This document shows positions 34,102-47,750 of a stretch of DNA of 64,000 nt, piece after piece. Where the stretch lies: assembly GCA_032717465.1 (NCBI GenBank), contig CM064665.1, positions 23,718,088 through 23,782,087 of the forward strand. The letters run 5' to 3'. Made by a program: the position numbers and the translations under genes. The notes below the pieces were generated by a model that was given only the letters and a program-made list of their open reading frames with translations, was not told where the DNA came from and made no database searches. The DNA comes from Coenobita brevimanus. Its lineage: Eukaryota; Arthropoda; Malacostraca; Decapoda; Coenobitidae. Every line of letters starts with the position of its first letter. Position 1 is the first letter of the stretch.

Positions 34102-34142
34102 TATAGAATAGACAGTTTACTTAACAAACTGTCTATTCTATA
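34102..34142. repeat. Perfect 17-bp stem hairpin with a 7-nt loop
   Basis: TATAGAATAGACAGTTT (34102-34118) is followed by ACTTAAC and then its exact reverse complement (34126-34142). Nothing around it identifies a function. It is too short for an animal miRNA precursor. Confidence 0.95.
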
Positions 34143-34406
34143 TGTTTATATTCTAAGGTATGATTTCCAAAGGTCCAGTCATTACCCAGGAGCAGGTCGG
34201 GCCTCAGAAATGGCCAGTTGCTCCATCGTTGTTGGATACTTGGGACCAGGATTTAATAGGACTTATTACAGTACCTTACAAGGAAGGTTGGACTGATACC
34301 TCGCATGTCCAGATGAGCTGGTTGTTGTGAGGGCAACAAAGTAAATCGTCCCATTGATTCCATGTGTCAGTGTCTTCAGTCAGGAATCCATCCAGTAAAC
34401 CCAAGG
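34143..34406. other. Unassigned sequence
   Basis: No gene recognised. Confidence 0.3.
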
Positions 34407-35540
34407 TTATGAAAACTCTTCTGCTCTTTGATCAACATCAAGGGGCGTCTTCTGTTTCACTGTGATCCGGTCCACCATTGCCTGTTTTCGTGCATCATCC
34501 TTTCCCTCTTTGTGTTCTGAATCTTTCAACACAGCCCGCTCTATGTTCGACTTCATACCTCGATGAAAGAGATCGAAAAGTACTGAGTCCTCCGACCGGT
34601 ACCGTACCATAAATATTTGATCATCTTGAGCTACGTGGCTGCACTGATATTTCACTGCCGGTGTGTATGAAAGTGCTGAAGGAACTTACGGTCATTCTTA
34701 TTTGTGCTGGGGTCACTGGTGCCAGAAATCAAAGTTTGAGGGAAATCATTGAAAAAAAAAAAAAAAAAATGATCTTGCCGTCCCTGGGTTTCCCTCACCA
34801 ACGAGACTGTGACATGAATAGCCAAACCTTGAGGATGTATATAGCTTTTGTCATCTGGCAGGCTTGGTGCTTTGGTGCGGGAGCTTGAAACTTGGTTCTA
34901 TGAGGTGTGTTTCCCACGTAGAACATCGTTTGTTGTAGAAACTAGCGATAACCATCTCGTGGCTGGTAATTCCACAGTTGTTTTTCAGTGAATGCAACTC
35001 GTCTGAGAAGGCGTCCCCATACACTTTTTGTCAGTCGATAACCATTGTGCATGGAACCGGTTGCAACTGAGGATTGCTGGTGAGCCTGTTGGCCCCAGGC
35101 ACTCTTCTAGAGTAGGAGCAAAAACCAACTCCAGCATGTGGTGCTGACAGCCGAAGTGTAGAAGATGCCTGCCCAATGGCTGATCCAAAATTACATAAAC
35201 CCCTGGTGAGTGGTCAGTGTTGGAGGTAACTCTCTCAAAGCACATGGCACAGGCCAAGCTGTCTACCCCCACTGGCGGATGGGGCTGCATACATTTTCGT
35301 CAGTAGGTTGTCCTGGCCAGTTCCAGTCCCATCGGATAGCTTTGATATGTGTAGCTGCAGTTTCTCCCACATACTGTAGTCAGCACCAAGATGGGCAGCC
35401 TATTCCCCATAATGTTCCCTGAGAGATCAGGAATAAGCTGGCTGTCCCAGTGAACTGCCAGAGCCACATCTGGTTTAAACACCTTTTTGATGGCGACAGC
35501 ACCTGTTTCTTGGTAACAGAATCAGTATAGTACAGTACTG
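34407..35540 (-). pseudogene. Decayed transposase-like pseudogene (CxHH/SNT type, family uncertain)
   Basis: Three minus-strand frames read in the same direction. 35482-35300 contains ALAVHWDSQLIPDLSG and NRLPILV. 35290-34985 contains CAMCFERVTSNTDHSPGVYV, then LGRHLLHFGCQHHMLELV, then ECLGPTGSPAIL and RFHAQW. I recall a transposase-like invertebrate family with VHWDGKLLPDLTG, FDTT-SNTG and CRHH-LE at these points, probably with an RNase-H-like core. Here FDTT has become FERV. Stops and frame changes separate the pieces. The frame 34655-34407 may be a further part, but I cannot place it. Confidence 0.5.
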
Positions 35541-35734
35541 GTGTTGTATTTGTCTTACGTATCCTTACGTGAAGCGCATCTCCGTCACCGTCCTCGAGTC
35601 AGATTGGACAGAGTACACCAACGCCATGGTGCGGAATATCACTGCACTTTATCGTAAAACAACTATGAATCTCTTGCACAGGATTTTACTACGTCTGCTG
35701 GGTTCCGAAGACCGCATCATTAAGATTTGATACT

Positions 35735-35805
35735 CATAAGATCCATAATGTTAATACTGGTACCAGTAACCCTCTCATGGTCAGGGCAACGTTAATATTC
35801 TGTTC
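35735..35805 (-). repeat. R2 repeat, reverse copy
   Basis: On the minus strand it reads CAGAATATTAACGTTGCCCT, then GACCATGAGAGGGTTACTGG and TACCAGTATTAA, matching R2 at 33330-33360. Confidence 0.6.
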
Positions 35806-36416
35806 TGACTAAAGCCAGAGGGTTATATTAAGCTAGTGAGACATAGAAACCTGAGTGTTTAAAGATGTTGCAGCAGTGAGTTACAGGATTAATTTAAATA
35901 ATTTTGATGACTCCAACCAAAAAAAAATAAGGAAAAAAAAAAAAAGCTTGTGAGCCTAATGCTAATCGCCTGCCAGAATATGCTGTTGGCCAAGTTACAA
36001 GCTACTTAAACACCACATGTGACGAAAATTCACAAGACTCTACGGAATTCAGTAGCCGCTTTTAACAAAAGCCAGTCTATATTAAAACTAGTTGACATTT
36101 GGCGGCCATTTTGATGACCTTGACCTCGACCCCGAGTGCCCATTTTCGAACTCGTCCACGATTTTGGCCACATCTTGATATCCTGAAGGTTTCATGTAGA
36201 TAGCTCAAGCCATTCACGAGATATAATGGTAACAGACACAAACAACAGTAACACAAAACACCCCCCCCACCCACCCACCCACCCACACACACACAGACGC
36301 GGAGAAAAATATTATGACTCTGCCTTGCTATAGGCGGGCGAAAACAACATTCTAAAAATGCAGTACTCAAAAGTCGGATTCCATTGAATTCAGTGAACAG
36401 AAATGCCAACTTTGTA
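35806..36416. other. Unassigned sequence with CCTTGACCTCGACC motif
   Basis: The stretch 36095-36250 (GGCCATTTTGATGACCTTGA and GGTTTCATGTAGAT) resembles a repeat motif seen in many invertebrate genomes, as I recall. A C-run and CCCA units lie at 36260-36290. No gene. Confidence 0.4.
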
Positions 36417-36426
36417 TGTGTGTGTG

Positions 36427-36520
<94 letters not shown>
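36417..36520 (+). repeat. (GT)n microsatellite
   Basis: A GT run with one TTTG interruption near 36440. Confidence 0.97.
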
Positions 36521-36521
<1 letters not shown>

Positions 36522-36698
36522 CTTTTTAGTTCAGCTTCACGTCCAGGCATGGCATACAGGATAAACGATGTTGAATCTGGCTGTCTGAGTTGGAACAACA
36601 ATGATATATATTCTGTCTTGCTCCTGGTTGTTCACACGGGCAAACTTGAACTGCATTTCAGTTAATAATCCTGAAGCTGTGGGTGGTGAGGCACCTTA

Positions 36699-37451
36699 GG
36701 CCCCAGTCACACTGCAGGTACAACTTGTCGCAGACCACCCGCAACCTGCAAGTTGTGGGTGGTTTTCGTGAGTTTTACGACAGGTCTTCATATGTCTCGG
36801 TCTAGCTGCAGGCCACCATGGCGATCAAAAAATTGTCGCGAGGTTTTTCGTGCTGCACGAAAAACCTCCCCGTGACCACCGATGCCGTGGCATGGAAGCC
36901 GCCCAGTGGGTGGCTGCACTGCGTCTGGCCAGCTAACGGACTGCGACTGGTCGATGACTTTTGATATTTAAGCGGTGGTTGCCATCCGGACGAAGGCCGG
37001 TCACCGGCTGCTCTGTGGGGTGGCCATCTGCACTCTGTCAAGGCGACGACTGGACTGCGGCGGCCGCCGCTCACAAGCCTCCTGTCAGGGGTGGTGGTTG
37101 AAGTCCGGCCGCCGTCCAGCCGGCAATTGGTCGAGCGACAGGTGGTGGGCTGGACCGAGACCAGCCGCCGGCCAATCCACGGCTGGTATCGGTCTAGTGG
37201 TTGTGGCCTAACTGTGACAGGACGTGGACCGGCCGCCTTGTTGACGGCTTGCCGACGACCGGCTGGCCACTCATCAGTATCTTGACCTGTGTGTACCTGG
37301 CCATGGTTGCCGTTCGGCGGCCCACTGGACTGACGCTGGACGGACACTGAATGACCACCGGTAGCCGTTCGGTGGCACGACTGCTCGGAGACCTCCGTGG
37401 TCGGGGACTGGTTTCGCGATTTTCAGGTTTGCGACAAGTCGTACTGGGGCT
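36699..37451. mobile_element. GC-rich non-autonomous element, PIF/Harbinger-like
   Basis: The left end reads GGCCCCAGTCACACTG; the right end on the reverse strand reads AGCCCCAGTACGACTTGTCG. The inner block CAACTTGTCGCAGACC (36721) matches the inverse of GGTTTGCGACAAGTCG (37426) apart from two mismatches. TTA flanks both sides (36696-36698 and 37452-37454), fitting the 3-bp TWA duplication of PIF/Harbinger. The interior is much richer in GC than the surroundings and holds a perfect 13-bp stem (36840-36852 with 36856-36868). The 181-codon minus-strand frame has no domain. Confidence 0.6.
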
Positions 37452-37499
37452 TTACAAACACAATAATATTGTCATAATGCTCACCAGCAGCATAAAATC

Positions 37500-37800
37500 T
37501 CTGTCTCTGTCTGTCTGTATATAATTATGGAGGCATCTAAACCCCGGAGGGGACGGCCATGAACAGATCGCCTGTACATCGTCTTGTCCTCAGCCATCAA
37601 GGTACCCTCTCTTCAGTCACACAACCATCATTTATATACCTCTCCACCCAGTCGCTCCACATCGTCATCAGTCTTCCTCTTCCGGTACAGTTCACTCACA
37701 TACACCCTCCTAGTCCACCTCTTATACTCCACTCTCGTCATATTGCCAAACCATCCCTTGGTGCTCTACTACTAACACTTCCTGCATGCACACAAAGACA
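37500..37800 (-). mobile_element. Decayed RTE-like LINE 3' fragment
   Basis: The plus strand shows the reversed RTE-like tail: CTGTCTGTCTGTAT, GGAGGGGACGGCCATGAACA, GATCGCCT, ATATACCTCTCCAC, TCACATACACCCTCCTAGTC and CCAAACCATCC. These correspond to blocks in 38700-38930. It is too diverged to keep a frame. Confidence 0.6.
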
Positions 37801-38583
37801 CCACAGTGCTCTCGAACTTCCACATCAAACACGTTCTCATATATCCGTCCATATCTCTATGTAAGTCCACACAAATCACCCAGATACCTCCTTTTTATCC
37901 CTGTTACTCTTGATTTGTATACTGACAAAACCTAACTTTCACTTGCACAGTTTACAATTTGGACCAGATGGTAGGTGGTGGCCACCATGTTCCTCTCACT
38001 TGATACAGTGCTTCCTACTTCTTCGTACCCGCCTGTCATCCTATTTCTGTGCCTGCCCTCCTTTCTTAATTCTTCTCCTTCTCCTTCCTGTCACTTTTTA
38101 TCACTCCACTTTCCACTTCAGGTGGCTCTACAGTGAGTGACAAACTAATGGTTTCCTGTAACTAAGGATACGTTAAAACACTGAGTGCTAACCAGAGAAT
38201 GGGGTGATGTGGAACCTGCTATGGTGCTTCTGTTAACTGAGTGAAGAGATGCAAATACTGCATCTAACCAGGAAAGAAACTTTTACACTTTTTCCCGCGC
38301 CTTGCCATCGCGAGGCTAGGCAGTTATGGTTAAGTGAAATTAAGGTGAATAAAGTAACCACAATCATCATTTGAAGAGAACACTTAGCTCGATGAATAGA
38401 GTTTTGAAACGTGTGGACGTACAAGAAGAAGGTCATGTTTGGCACGGCTGTTTAGAATAGATTAGGTTGACCTTAAATTATGTTGCACTACACTAGGGTA
38501 GGATAGGCTACATTGTTAGGGTTGGGTTATGATTATTAAGCTGCCAAGTTTAGAAAAGCATAAGTTATGTTTGGCTGTTGGAA
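37801..38583. other. Unassigned sequence
   Basis: No gene or named repeat. Confidence 0.3.
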
Positions 38584-38606
38584 TTAGGTTAGGTTAGATT
38601 AGGTTA
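38584..38606 (+). repeat. Short interstitial TTAGG run
   Basis: TTAGG TTAGG TTAGA TTAGG TTA is four units of the arthropod telomere repeat with one change. It is too short to mark a telomere, but agrees with an arthropod source. Confidence 0.7.
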
Positions 38607-38705
38607 TTTGGGCTAGGTTTCTATTAGTTCATGCTAAAGAAGGTAAGTGCCATGATCTTGGGAAAAAAAAATATCTATCTGTCTATCTGTTTACTGCCAG
38701 ACGCC

Positions 38706-41745
<3,040 letters not shown>

Positions 41746-41899
41746 GTCCTTTGTTCAGGCCTTTGTCGGCACCTGTTTTTCAGTCCTGGTCCGAGCTTCT
41801 TGTTCGTATTTTTAGTTAATTGTATTCCGGGGAGGGGCACTAACCCGCCCCCAACCCACTTGTCACGTAGAGAACACGTGTTCTAAATCTTAGGTACGA

Positions 41900-42600
41900 G
41901 GCTAATCTTATAGTAGGTTATAACTGTTTCCTGCAGGATGATCAAGGAAAGGAGTGAAAAATATTCTCTTGTCTAGCGCTTCTTGTAACAATATATCCAC
42001 GTTACGACAGGGAGTCAGCGGTAACTGTGTTTGAGAATCCCGCCCCAGACATATACAATGCAGATATAAAGTAGCAGGTATTTTATATACCAGGAATACC
42101 GGTATCAAAATATCAGGAACCAATAATAATGTAATATATAGAACTTGGATGACAATTGTTATGAAAACTAGTAGTATTTTACGATACAATGAAAGGTAGC
42201 AGGGAGTTTGGGAATATTCTCTTCAGGAATCACGAATAACAATAAATCATGAAAGACAGGTATTTTAGGAACCAGGACTGTCCTATGACACAGAATTAGG
42301 GGGGAAACATTTCACTAACCAGGAATATTATACGATAAAAAAAATTTGTGTGGTAGTTGTTGTAGATAACATGGGCATTATAAGGCACTGACGTAGACTG
42401 GCAGGTGTTCAGGAAATAGGCATAATTTACGATATACACACAGGATGGCAGGGACATTGAAAACCAGGAATAATTTACGGTACAGCTTTGCATGGCAGGA
42501 ATTTCAAGGATCATTTACTGCGAAACAGAAATATTCCACGATACAAGGTTGGGATAAGTATTCCTGGAGCCAGAACTGTTATACGGAACAGAATCAAATG
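41900..42600 (+). repeat. Degenerate short tandem array, about 50-bp unit
   Basis: TTTTACGATACA (42178), TTATACGATAAA (42328), TTTACGATATAC (42427), TTTACGGTACAG (42475), TTCCACGATACA (about 42534) and TTATACGGAACA (about 42581) recur. ACCAGGAATA or GGCAGG blocks lie between them. Spacing is mostly 49-59 bp or multiples. No gene is present. Confidence 0.5.
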
Positions 42601-42632
42601 TGATCCATGCCTCTGACATTAACTTCTCTAAT

Positions 42633-42715
42633 TAACCCGCTGACTGCACGGGATTTCTGTACTCTGAATCAGATGGTCAGGGGTAATTATAGCACAGTAC
42701 CAAAGCTAAGTCAAC
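42633..42715 (+). repeat. R1 repeat fragment (TTAACCC part)
   Basis: TTAACCCGCTGACTGCACGG is followed by TTCTGTACTCTGAATCAGAT and GGTCAGGGGTAATTA. This fits the R1 order TTAACCC...CTGAATAAAATCATCTGG. Confidence 0.45.
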
Positions 42716-43319
42716 ATTCTGAAAAGGTTATAGAGACTGTTTTTTGATCCACTGACTACGTATGGCATATGTCTCGTGCATAGCCTCTTCTACAGTTAGT
42801 GAGTATATATTGGCAGAGTTTGAATATCTCAGTGGATGGGTCAGGTGGAGTAACTGAGGCAGAAAGGGAGTAGAATATAACAGTGCAGGTAGGTACCCAT
42901 GGGTTTTATCAATTTCCAAATTTATGCAGTCCTCATGCAGCCTCTGTATTCAGTTACATGTTTCATATCAGCCACCTATATTGTGTTCCCTATATTCTGC
43001 TTCCTGTTCACCATGCTCTTACTTTATTGTCACTGCAGCAGTGCATCCGGGTCTTCCATCAGATCAAGGTTTCCTTTATTCACCAGCAATGAATAGCTTT
43101 CTCTTGAATATTTTTTTCTTCCTTCTGTATGTCCACTTTCATGTATGTCCACTCACAACCATTCACAGAACACAACCAGTTTGGAAATACCTGTTCCCTA
43201 TATGCAAGCACCACAGTATCAACCGCACATTATCATATTGATATATTCTGCCTATCACCACCCTCTCCGTCCCCCCTCCCCCACACACCATTTTAAACAT
43301 ACCTCACAGCCCTGTTCAG
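42716..43319. other. Unassigned pyrimidine-rich sequence
   Basis: C/T-rich on the plus strand with no convincing gene. Confidence 0.3.
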
Positions 43320-43570
43320 ATATATGCTGAACAATCATGAGGAGCAACACACGCCTTTGTATCACTTCAACACTGGTATTGAACCTTTCACTCAAACTAC
43401 ATTTATCCATAAGTGTAATGTCTTCTTACACAATACAGCATTTTTTTTCATTCACACTATAAACGCTTTATTCAGTTTCGTAAATGCCATAAACATCTCA
43501 CAGCTCCTCTCACACACTGTCTCCACTGCCTGTTTTACTGAAAATATTTCACAAACACCTACCTTGCCAC
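43320..43570 (-). mobile_element. Possible decayed LINE reverse transcriptase fragment
   Basis: ATATGCTGAACAATCATGAG and CCTTTGTATCACTTCAACAC resemble the reversed RT block of the RTE-like LINE (ATACAGACTGAACAACCATG at 39564). The match is short, and the next RTE-like piece (43571) is on the opposite strand. Confidence 0.35.
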
Positions 43571-43860
43571 TCTGGAGTTCATGTGGATGTGTATGGAAAG
43601 TGTTAGGAGGAGTACTCTGAGATGGTTTGATTTGTGAATGTAATGGAGCGTGAGATACTGACTAAGAGTGTGCATGAAGAGAAGGGAGAGAGGGGGAGAG
43701 AACTGATGATAAATCGGAGTGACAGTGTGGATAAACATAAATATGAATGAAGGTGGTGTGGGATGAAGGTAGAGTAGCCTGAAGGTTGACGATAAGGCGA
43801 AGTGAAGGTGTATAATTCGTGGTCACCCCCTCAGGAATTATGACGTCTCGCTAAAGACAG
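43571..43860 (+). mobile_element. Decayed RTE-like LINE 3' fragment
   Basis: GTGGATGTGTATGGAAAGTG, TTAGGAGGAGTACTCTGAGA (RRSTLRWF) and GGAGCGTGAGATACTGACTA (ERE-LT) are followed by GGTCACCCCCTCAGGAATTA and TGACGTCTCGC. They correspond to the RTE-like C-terminal and tail blocks in order. Confidence 0.65.
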
Positions 43861-44039
43861 CCAGAACTCTGAGGATACAGAACTATATTGTTTGCCAATG
43901 CGACTTTCCAGTAACATTTCATGATACCTCACCATTCACAAGTGTGTACTCGTATTTGTAGGCTAACATTAATGAGAAAACATCCCATTATTTGCCAGTT
44001 ACCGACAGAGAGTGGAATTGATGACGGAACCATACAGTT
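43861..44039. other. Unassigned spacer
   Basis: Nothing recognised. Confidence 0.3.
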
Positions 44040-45110
44040 CACAGTGTTTCACTGTAGGCGGCCACCGTACTTCTAGATTTATCAATAGTGGTGTTCCTCA
44101 TGGCTATATTCTATACCAACTCTCTTCCTTTAATTCATCAATGACCTTCTAAGCTGTACATCTAACCCTATCCACTCAAACGCTGATGATTACACCCTTC
44201 CATTCCACCTTTCCATTCGGTTCCCGCAACGTCGGTCTCAGCAGTTACTTCAACAAACAAGGGATGAGACTATGGCACGCCTAAAGTCTGACTTGGCTCG
44301 CATCTCTGACTGGATGAAAAGTAATCTTGTCTTTAATTTACCAAAGACTCAGTTCTTACACCGATCAACCCGACAAATCTTCCACAGGAGTAACCACTAA
44401 GGTTTAATAATATCCAGCTCAATCCTGCATCATCCTTAAAAACACTTGGGGTTTATTTCCCTCGGGATTTATCTTGGAAAGGACATATTACATCTCTGTA
44501 AAATCTGCTTCCAAGAGATTAGGTGTGCTAAGCCGACTCCGTACCTTCTTTATCCCTGCACAGTTGTTAACTTTATACACGGGTTTTATTCGCCCCTATG
44601 TAGAGTACAACTCTCATGTGTGGTTGGAGTCAAAGGCTTTTCGTCTCATAAACTCTCCTCCTCTTACTGGCTTCCTTCAACCACCTCCATTTCTATGCCG
44701 CACTGTTGTATCTTTATCTCTTTTCTATCGCAACTTCAATTATCACTGCTCCTCTGAACTGTCAGCTTGCATCCCTCCACCTCTACGACAGGCGCGTAAC
44801 ACCCGTCTAGCAGCACTCTCTCATCCCTTTTCTGTCCAACTCTCTAATGCAAGAGTTAACCGTTACTTCCAGTCCTTCATTTATACAACAGGGCAAGTCT
44901 GGAACTGCCACCTTCTGTCTGTATTTCCTACATCCTATGATCTCCAGTCTTTTAAACGCAGTGTGTCCAGGCATTTCGAAATGAATGGATCTTGAATTTG
45001 GCTCTCTTTTGATTTTTTTTTTTTTTTTTCGTGGAAGCAACAGTTTGCGGGCTCCTGGCCTTTGGTTTCTTCTTCCTTGCATTGAAAAAAAAAAAAATCT
45101 GTGCCACCGG
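44040..45110 (+). pseudogene. Jockey-superfamily LINE RT pseudogene, copy at 44 kb
   Basis: It begins near NSGVPHGYIL (about 44090; normally GVPQGSVLSP). NADDYTLPFH (about 44180) follows, with N in place of Y in the (Y)ADD box. Then come a one-codon stop region near 44399, DLSWKGHIT, KSASKRLGVLSRLRTFF (about 44500), LLTLYTGFIRPYVEYNSHVW, ESKAFRLINSPPLTG and YDLQSFKRSVSRHFE, ending at 44995. The 3' UTR (TTGAATTTGGCTCTC, T-run, CAACAGTTTGCGGGCTCCTG) is shared with the copy at 53.9 kb. The last 173 codons are open, but the RT part is broken. Confidence 0.85.
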
Positions 45111-45164
45111 GCCATTAGTCTGTAATGAAAAGTTAATCACTTCATTATAATACCGTGTAGTTTT

Positions 45165-45370
45165 CTCCCTAAATGACTATTCAGCTCAGCAGAAACGTTT
45201 CCAACAGAGGAGTTACACACAACATTCATTAACCCCTTGATCACTGAGGTGCTCTACGAGACCGACTGAAATAGTTTGGTAATAATAAAAACTTAAAAAG
45301 CGCCCATGGGCTGAAGGAATAGAGACAGGTCATTTCCAGAACACTAATACTGTCTTCCCTCTACCATCAC
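45165..45370 (+). repeat. R1 copy followed by an R2 fragment
   Basis: R1: ACTATTCAGCTCAGCAGAAA (45177), TTCATTAACCCCTTGATCAC (45226), GTTTGGTAATAATAAAAAC and GCTGAAGGAAT at 45310. R2 then follows directly: TTTCCAGAACACTAATACTG and TCCCTCTACCATCA (45333-45370). The direct join supports a link between the two families. Confidence 0.55.
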
Positions 45371-45440
45371 TGAAGCAGTCCCATGCATTTTGAAAATGCC
45401 CTCACAGGGCTTTTCACTTTGGGACGTAATTTATAGTTAT
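45371..45440. other. Short spacer
   Basis: Nothing recognised. Confidence 0.3.
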
Positions 45441-45449
45441 GTGTACATA

Positions 45450-45824
45450 GTATTATTTGAGAGAAGCATGTGGAGTTACATGGAGAGACAGACTGACAAA
45501 TGAGAAAGTGAAGGAGCGTTGTGGTGTGGATGGAGATGATAGAAAGCGTTAGCGGAAATATACTGAGGTGGTTTGGCCATGTGGAGAGGATGGAGAGCGA
45601 GAGACTAACCAGGAGGGTGTATGCGAGTGAGATGGAGTGGGGCAGAGGGAAATGGAGGCCGAGGATGAGATGAAGGGATGGAGTGGAGAGGAATATGACA
45701 GAGGGTGTGTGTGAGCTGGGAGCAGGGCAATAAAGTGGCATTGGACAGGGCAACGTGGAGGCGATTTGTTTGTGGACACCCCTTACGGGATTGAGGCGTC
45801 TGGCAATAGATAGACTGATAGACA
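45450..45824 (+). mobile_element. RTE-like LINE copy 4, short 5'-truncated
   Basis: Only the last 125 or so codons remain (from TTATTTGAGAGAAGCATGTG), with frame damage. The tail is GGCGTCTGGCAATAGATAG. An exact 9-bp duplication GTGTACATA flanks it (45441-45449 and 45825-45833). Confidence 0.9.
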
Positions 45825-45833
45825 GTGTACATA

Positions 45834-46085
45834 CCGGTGTGCACATACCACCACATAGGCGGTTAAAACACATTCCTCATAATGACGTCCTCACGGGAAT
45901 AGTCACAAGAAAATCCGATTATTTCATCAAGATTTGACAGAACTTAATTTTTGTGTCCATTTAGTCCTGCCAAACACAGTAAATTATTTTTAAAGTTATT
46001 ATGTGATTTAATTTTTCAGAACCAATATCTGTTCCTGCATTGGTTTACATCATGAAAATCAAGATGTTATTAATTAATGGCACAA

Positions 46086-46125
<40 letters not shown>

Positions 46126-46204
46126 AACAACTCTCAAAACCATACAGTCTCCAGACACCCAAACAAATGCCAAAGTGCTTCATTATTTCGTTGATTTTCA
46201 ATGC
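45834..46204. other. Unassigned sequence with (GA)n
   Basis: A pure GA run lies at 46089-46121. No gene. Confidence 0.6.
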
Positions 46205-46410
46205 CTTACAGAATATCAGGGTGAGATGGTTGGAGGCAGGCGGGGAAGACCGACAACGTGGTGGAAAGATAAGATGCGGCCATATGCAATGCAGGTTGGT
46301 AGTCATAAGCGGGTGGGTGAGAGGGGGGTGTTAATGTTGCCTAGTAGGGTCAAAAACAACCGAAGGTCCTTGTGTCGAGGCCACGTCTCACAGAAAGAAG
46401 TGTTAAGCAA
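46205..46410 (+). mobile_element. Decayed RTE-like LINE C-terminal fragment
   Basis: GGCAGGCGGGGAAGACCGAC encodes the GRRGRPTTWWKDKMR block (GGRGRGRPRMRWRDGV in better copies). Downstream, GTCGAGGCCACGTCTCACAG matches the GGCCACCC end. It is more diverged than the GATA-tailed copies and closer to the fragments at 28.7 and 60.1 kb. Confidence 0.55.
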
Positions 46411-46939
46411 CTGATCACTGCACAATGATGTCGCCTAAATAACTGTCGCTGCAACCACACAGTTATATCCATCATCGGAATAATGATTGGTAAAAACGGG
46501 ATAACTTGACAGTAAAGTTTGCATCATTTTTGTGCTTTCCTTGTCAGCCACGCACGCCCTCAGTCCCCTCATCTAACCCTGGATCTGTTTCCTCAGTTTT
46601 CCTAATTCTGTACTGGCAGTTACCCTTGCAAATATTTTATTGTTTTCATTCTTTTCAGTCAATTTCCCTATCTACGTCCCTACATTCTAATATAATGATA
46701 CATCCTAAAACATTTTGATGATTTTCTCTAAAGTACCTTCCTCACCATCTACCCTTTCCTCTGTTCCCACCTGTTTGGCAGTACACCCCAGTGCTCAGTC
46801 ACTCCTGAGACCCTTCACCATCGTCCAGCCCATTTGTTTTTTCTCCTAAAATATACTTCTTTCACAGTCTTTTCATTTCTCAGTGTTCTTCTGTCGCTTT
46901 GGCAGAAAACGCTACAATGTTTCACTGTTTTCCTTGTTA
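46411..46939. other. Unassigned pyrimidine-rich sequence
   Basis: TTTTGTGCTTTCCTTGTCAG (46528) is echoed at 48021, and GTTTGGCAGTA (46771) at 47801. The area on both sides of the 46948 insertion therefore shares an older dispersed repeat. Confidence 0.4.
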
Positions 46940-46947
46940 GTTACCTC

Positions 46948-47750
46948 CAGGTCTCCCACCGTTGCCATATTTCCCCAGACAGCTGCTTAGATTTCCCTAG
47001 ATTTGGTCTAAATTCCCCAAACAATTTTCACCAGATTTTTCATTGCATAATGCTAGAAAAAGTTTATGAAAATGCACAGTTCCATTAGAAATCTGTTTAC
47101 TTAAAAAAACTGATGCACTAGAACACATTTATTTCATTTTAAAAAATCAATGACCTGCCTGCAGCTGGAGCTGTGGCTACTGTAGCCTTGAAGTGTATAC
47201 TATACACAGACATGACATTATTCATATTCATGTCACTATTTGCACCTTCATCATTCATGACTGCAACATAACAGAGACAGCACTAAATTAATACTTAGAT
47301 CTTAGAATATCATGAAAAATGAAAAGACGCTAAGCTCACTACATGGCCCACATACAAGTAATACAACACTGACGATGAGGCTGAGCTGCTCAGCTGAGGG
47401 CACTCAGAGCAAGTGAGCTGATGGGCAAATCGCCATTGATAACGGATCCATCTTGACTCCTGCGTTTTCATTAATTGAGATTTCAAATCGGAGAGTGGGG
47501 TTCCGTCAGCCAATGAGTACGTTCTGCGTGGGCGCTGGACGGTTGACTGATTAGGCGAGATATTTGAAAAGTTAATGTGTGAGTGTAGTATTTTATCCTA
47601 GTGCCAGTGCGGTTTAAGTGCGTATGACATATTCCCTAAATAATCCCTGTATTCCCTAAATTTCCTAAAGTTTTTGACATCCCCAGATTATTCCCTAAGT
47701 TCCTCAAAAGTTCCAAATCTGGGGATAATTCCCTAAAAGTGGGAGCGCTG
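46948..47750. mobile_element. Non-autonomous hAT element with exact 8-bp target duplication
   Basis: The left end reads CAGGTCTCCCACCG; the right end on the reverse strand reads CAGCGCTCCCACTTTTAGGG. The identical 8-mer GTTACCTC flanks it (46940-46947 and 47751-47758). ATTCCCTAA/TTCCCTAG motifs cluster at both ends (46990-47030 and 47628-47740). The ends resemble those of the hAT at 12256 (CAGTGCTCTCACTTT). The one minus-strand frame (47310-47513, starting MADGTPLSDL) shows no transposase motif, so the element would need help in trans. Confidence 0.88.

Noticed and set aside
36802..37347. 181-codon Arg/Pro-rich minus-strand frame in the GC-rich element
   Set aside because: High GC content suppresses stops; no domain, and it lies within a transposon with inverted ends.
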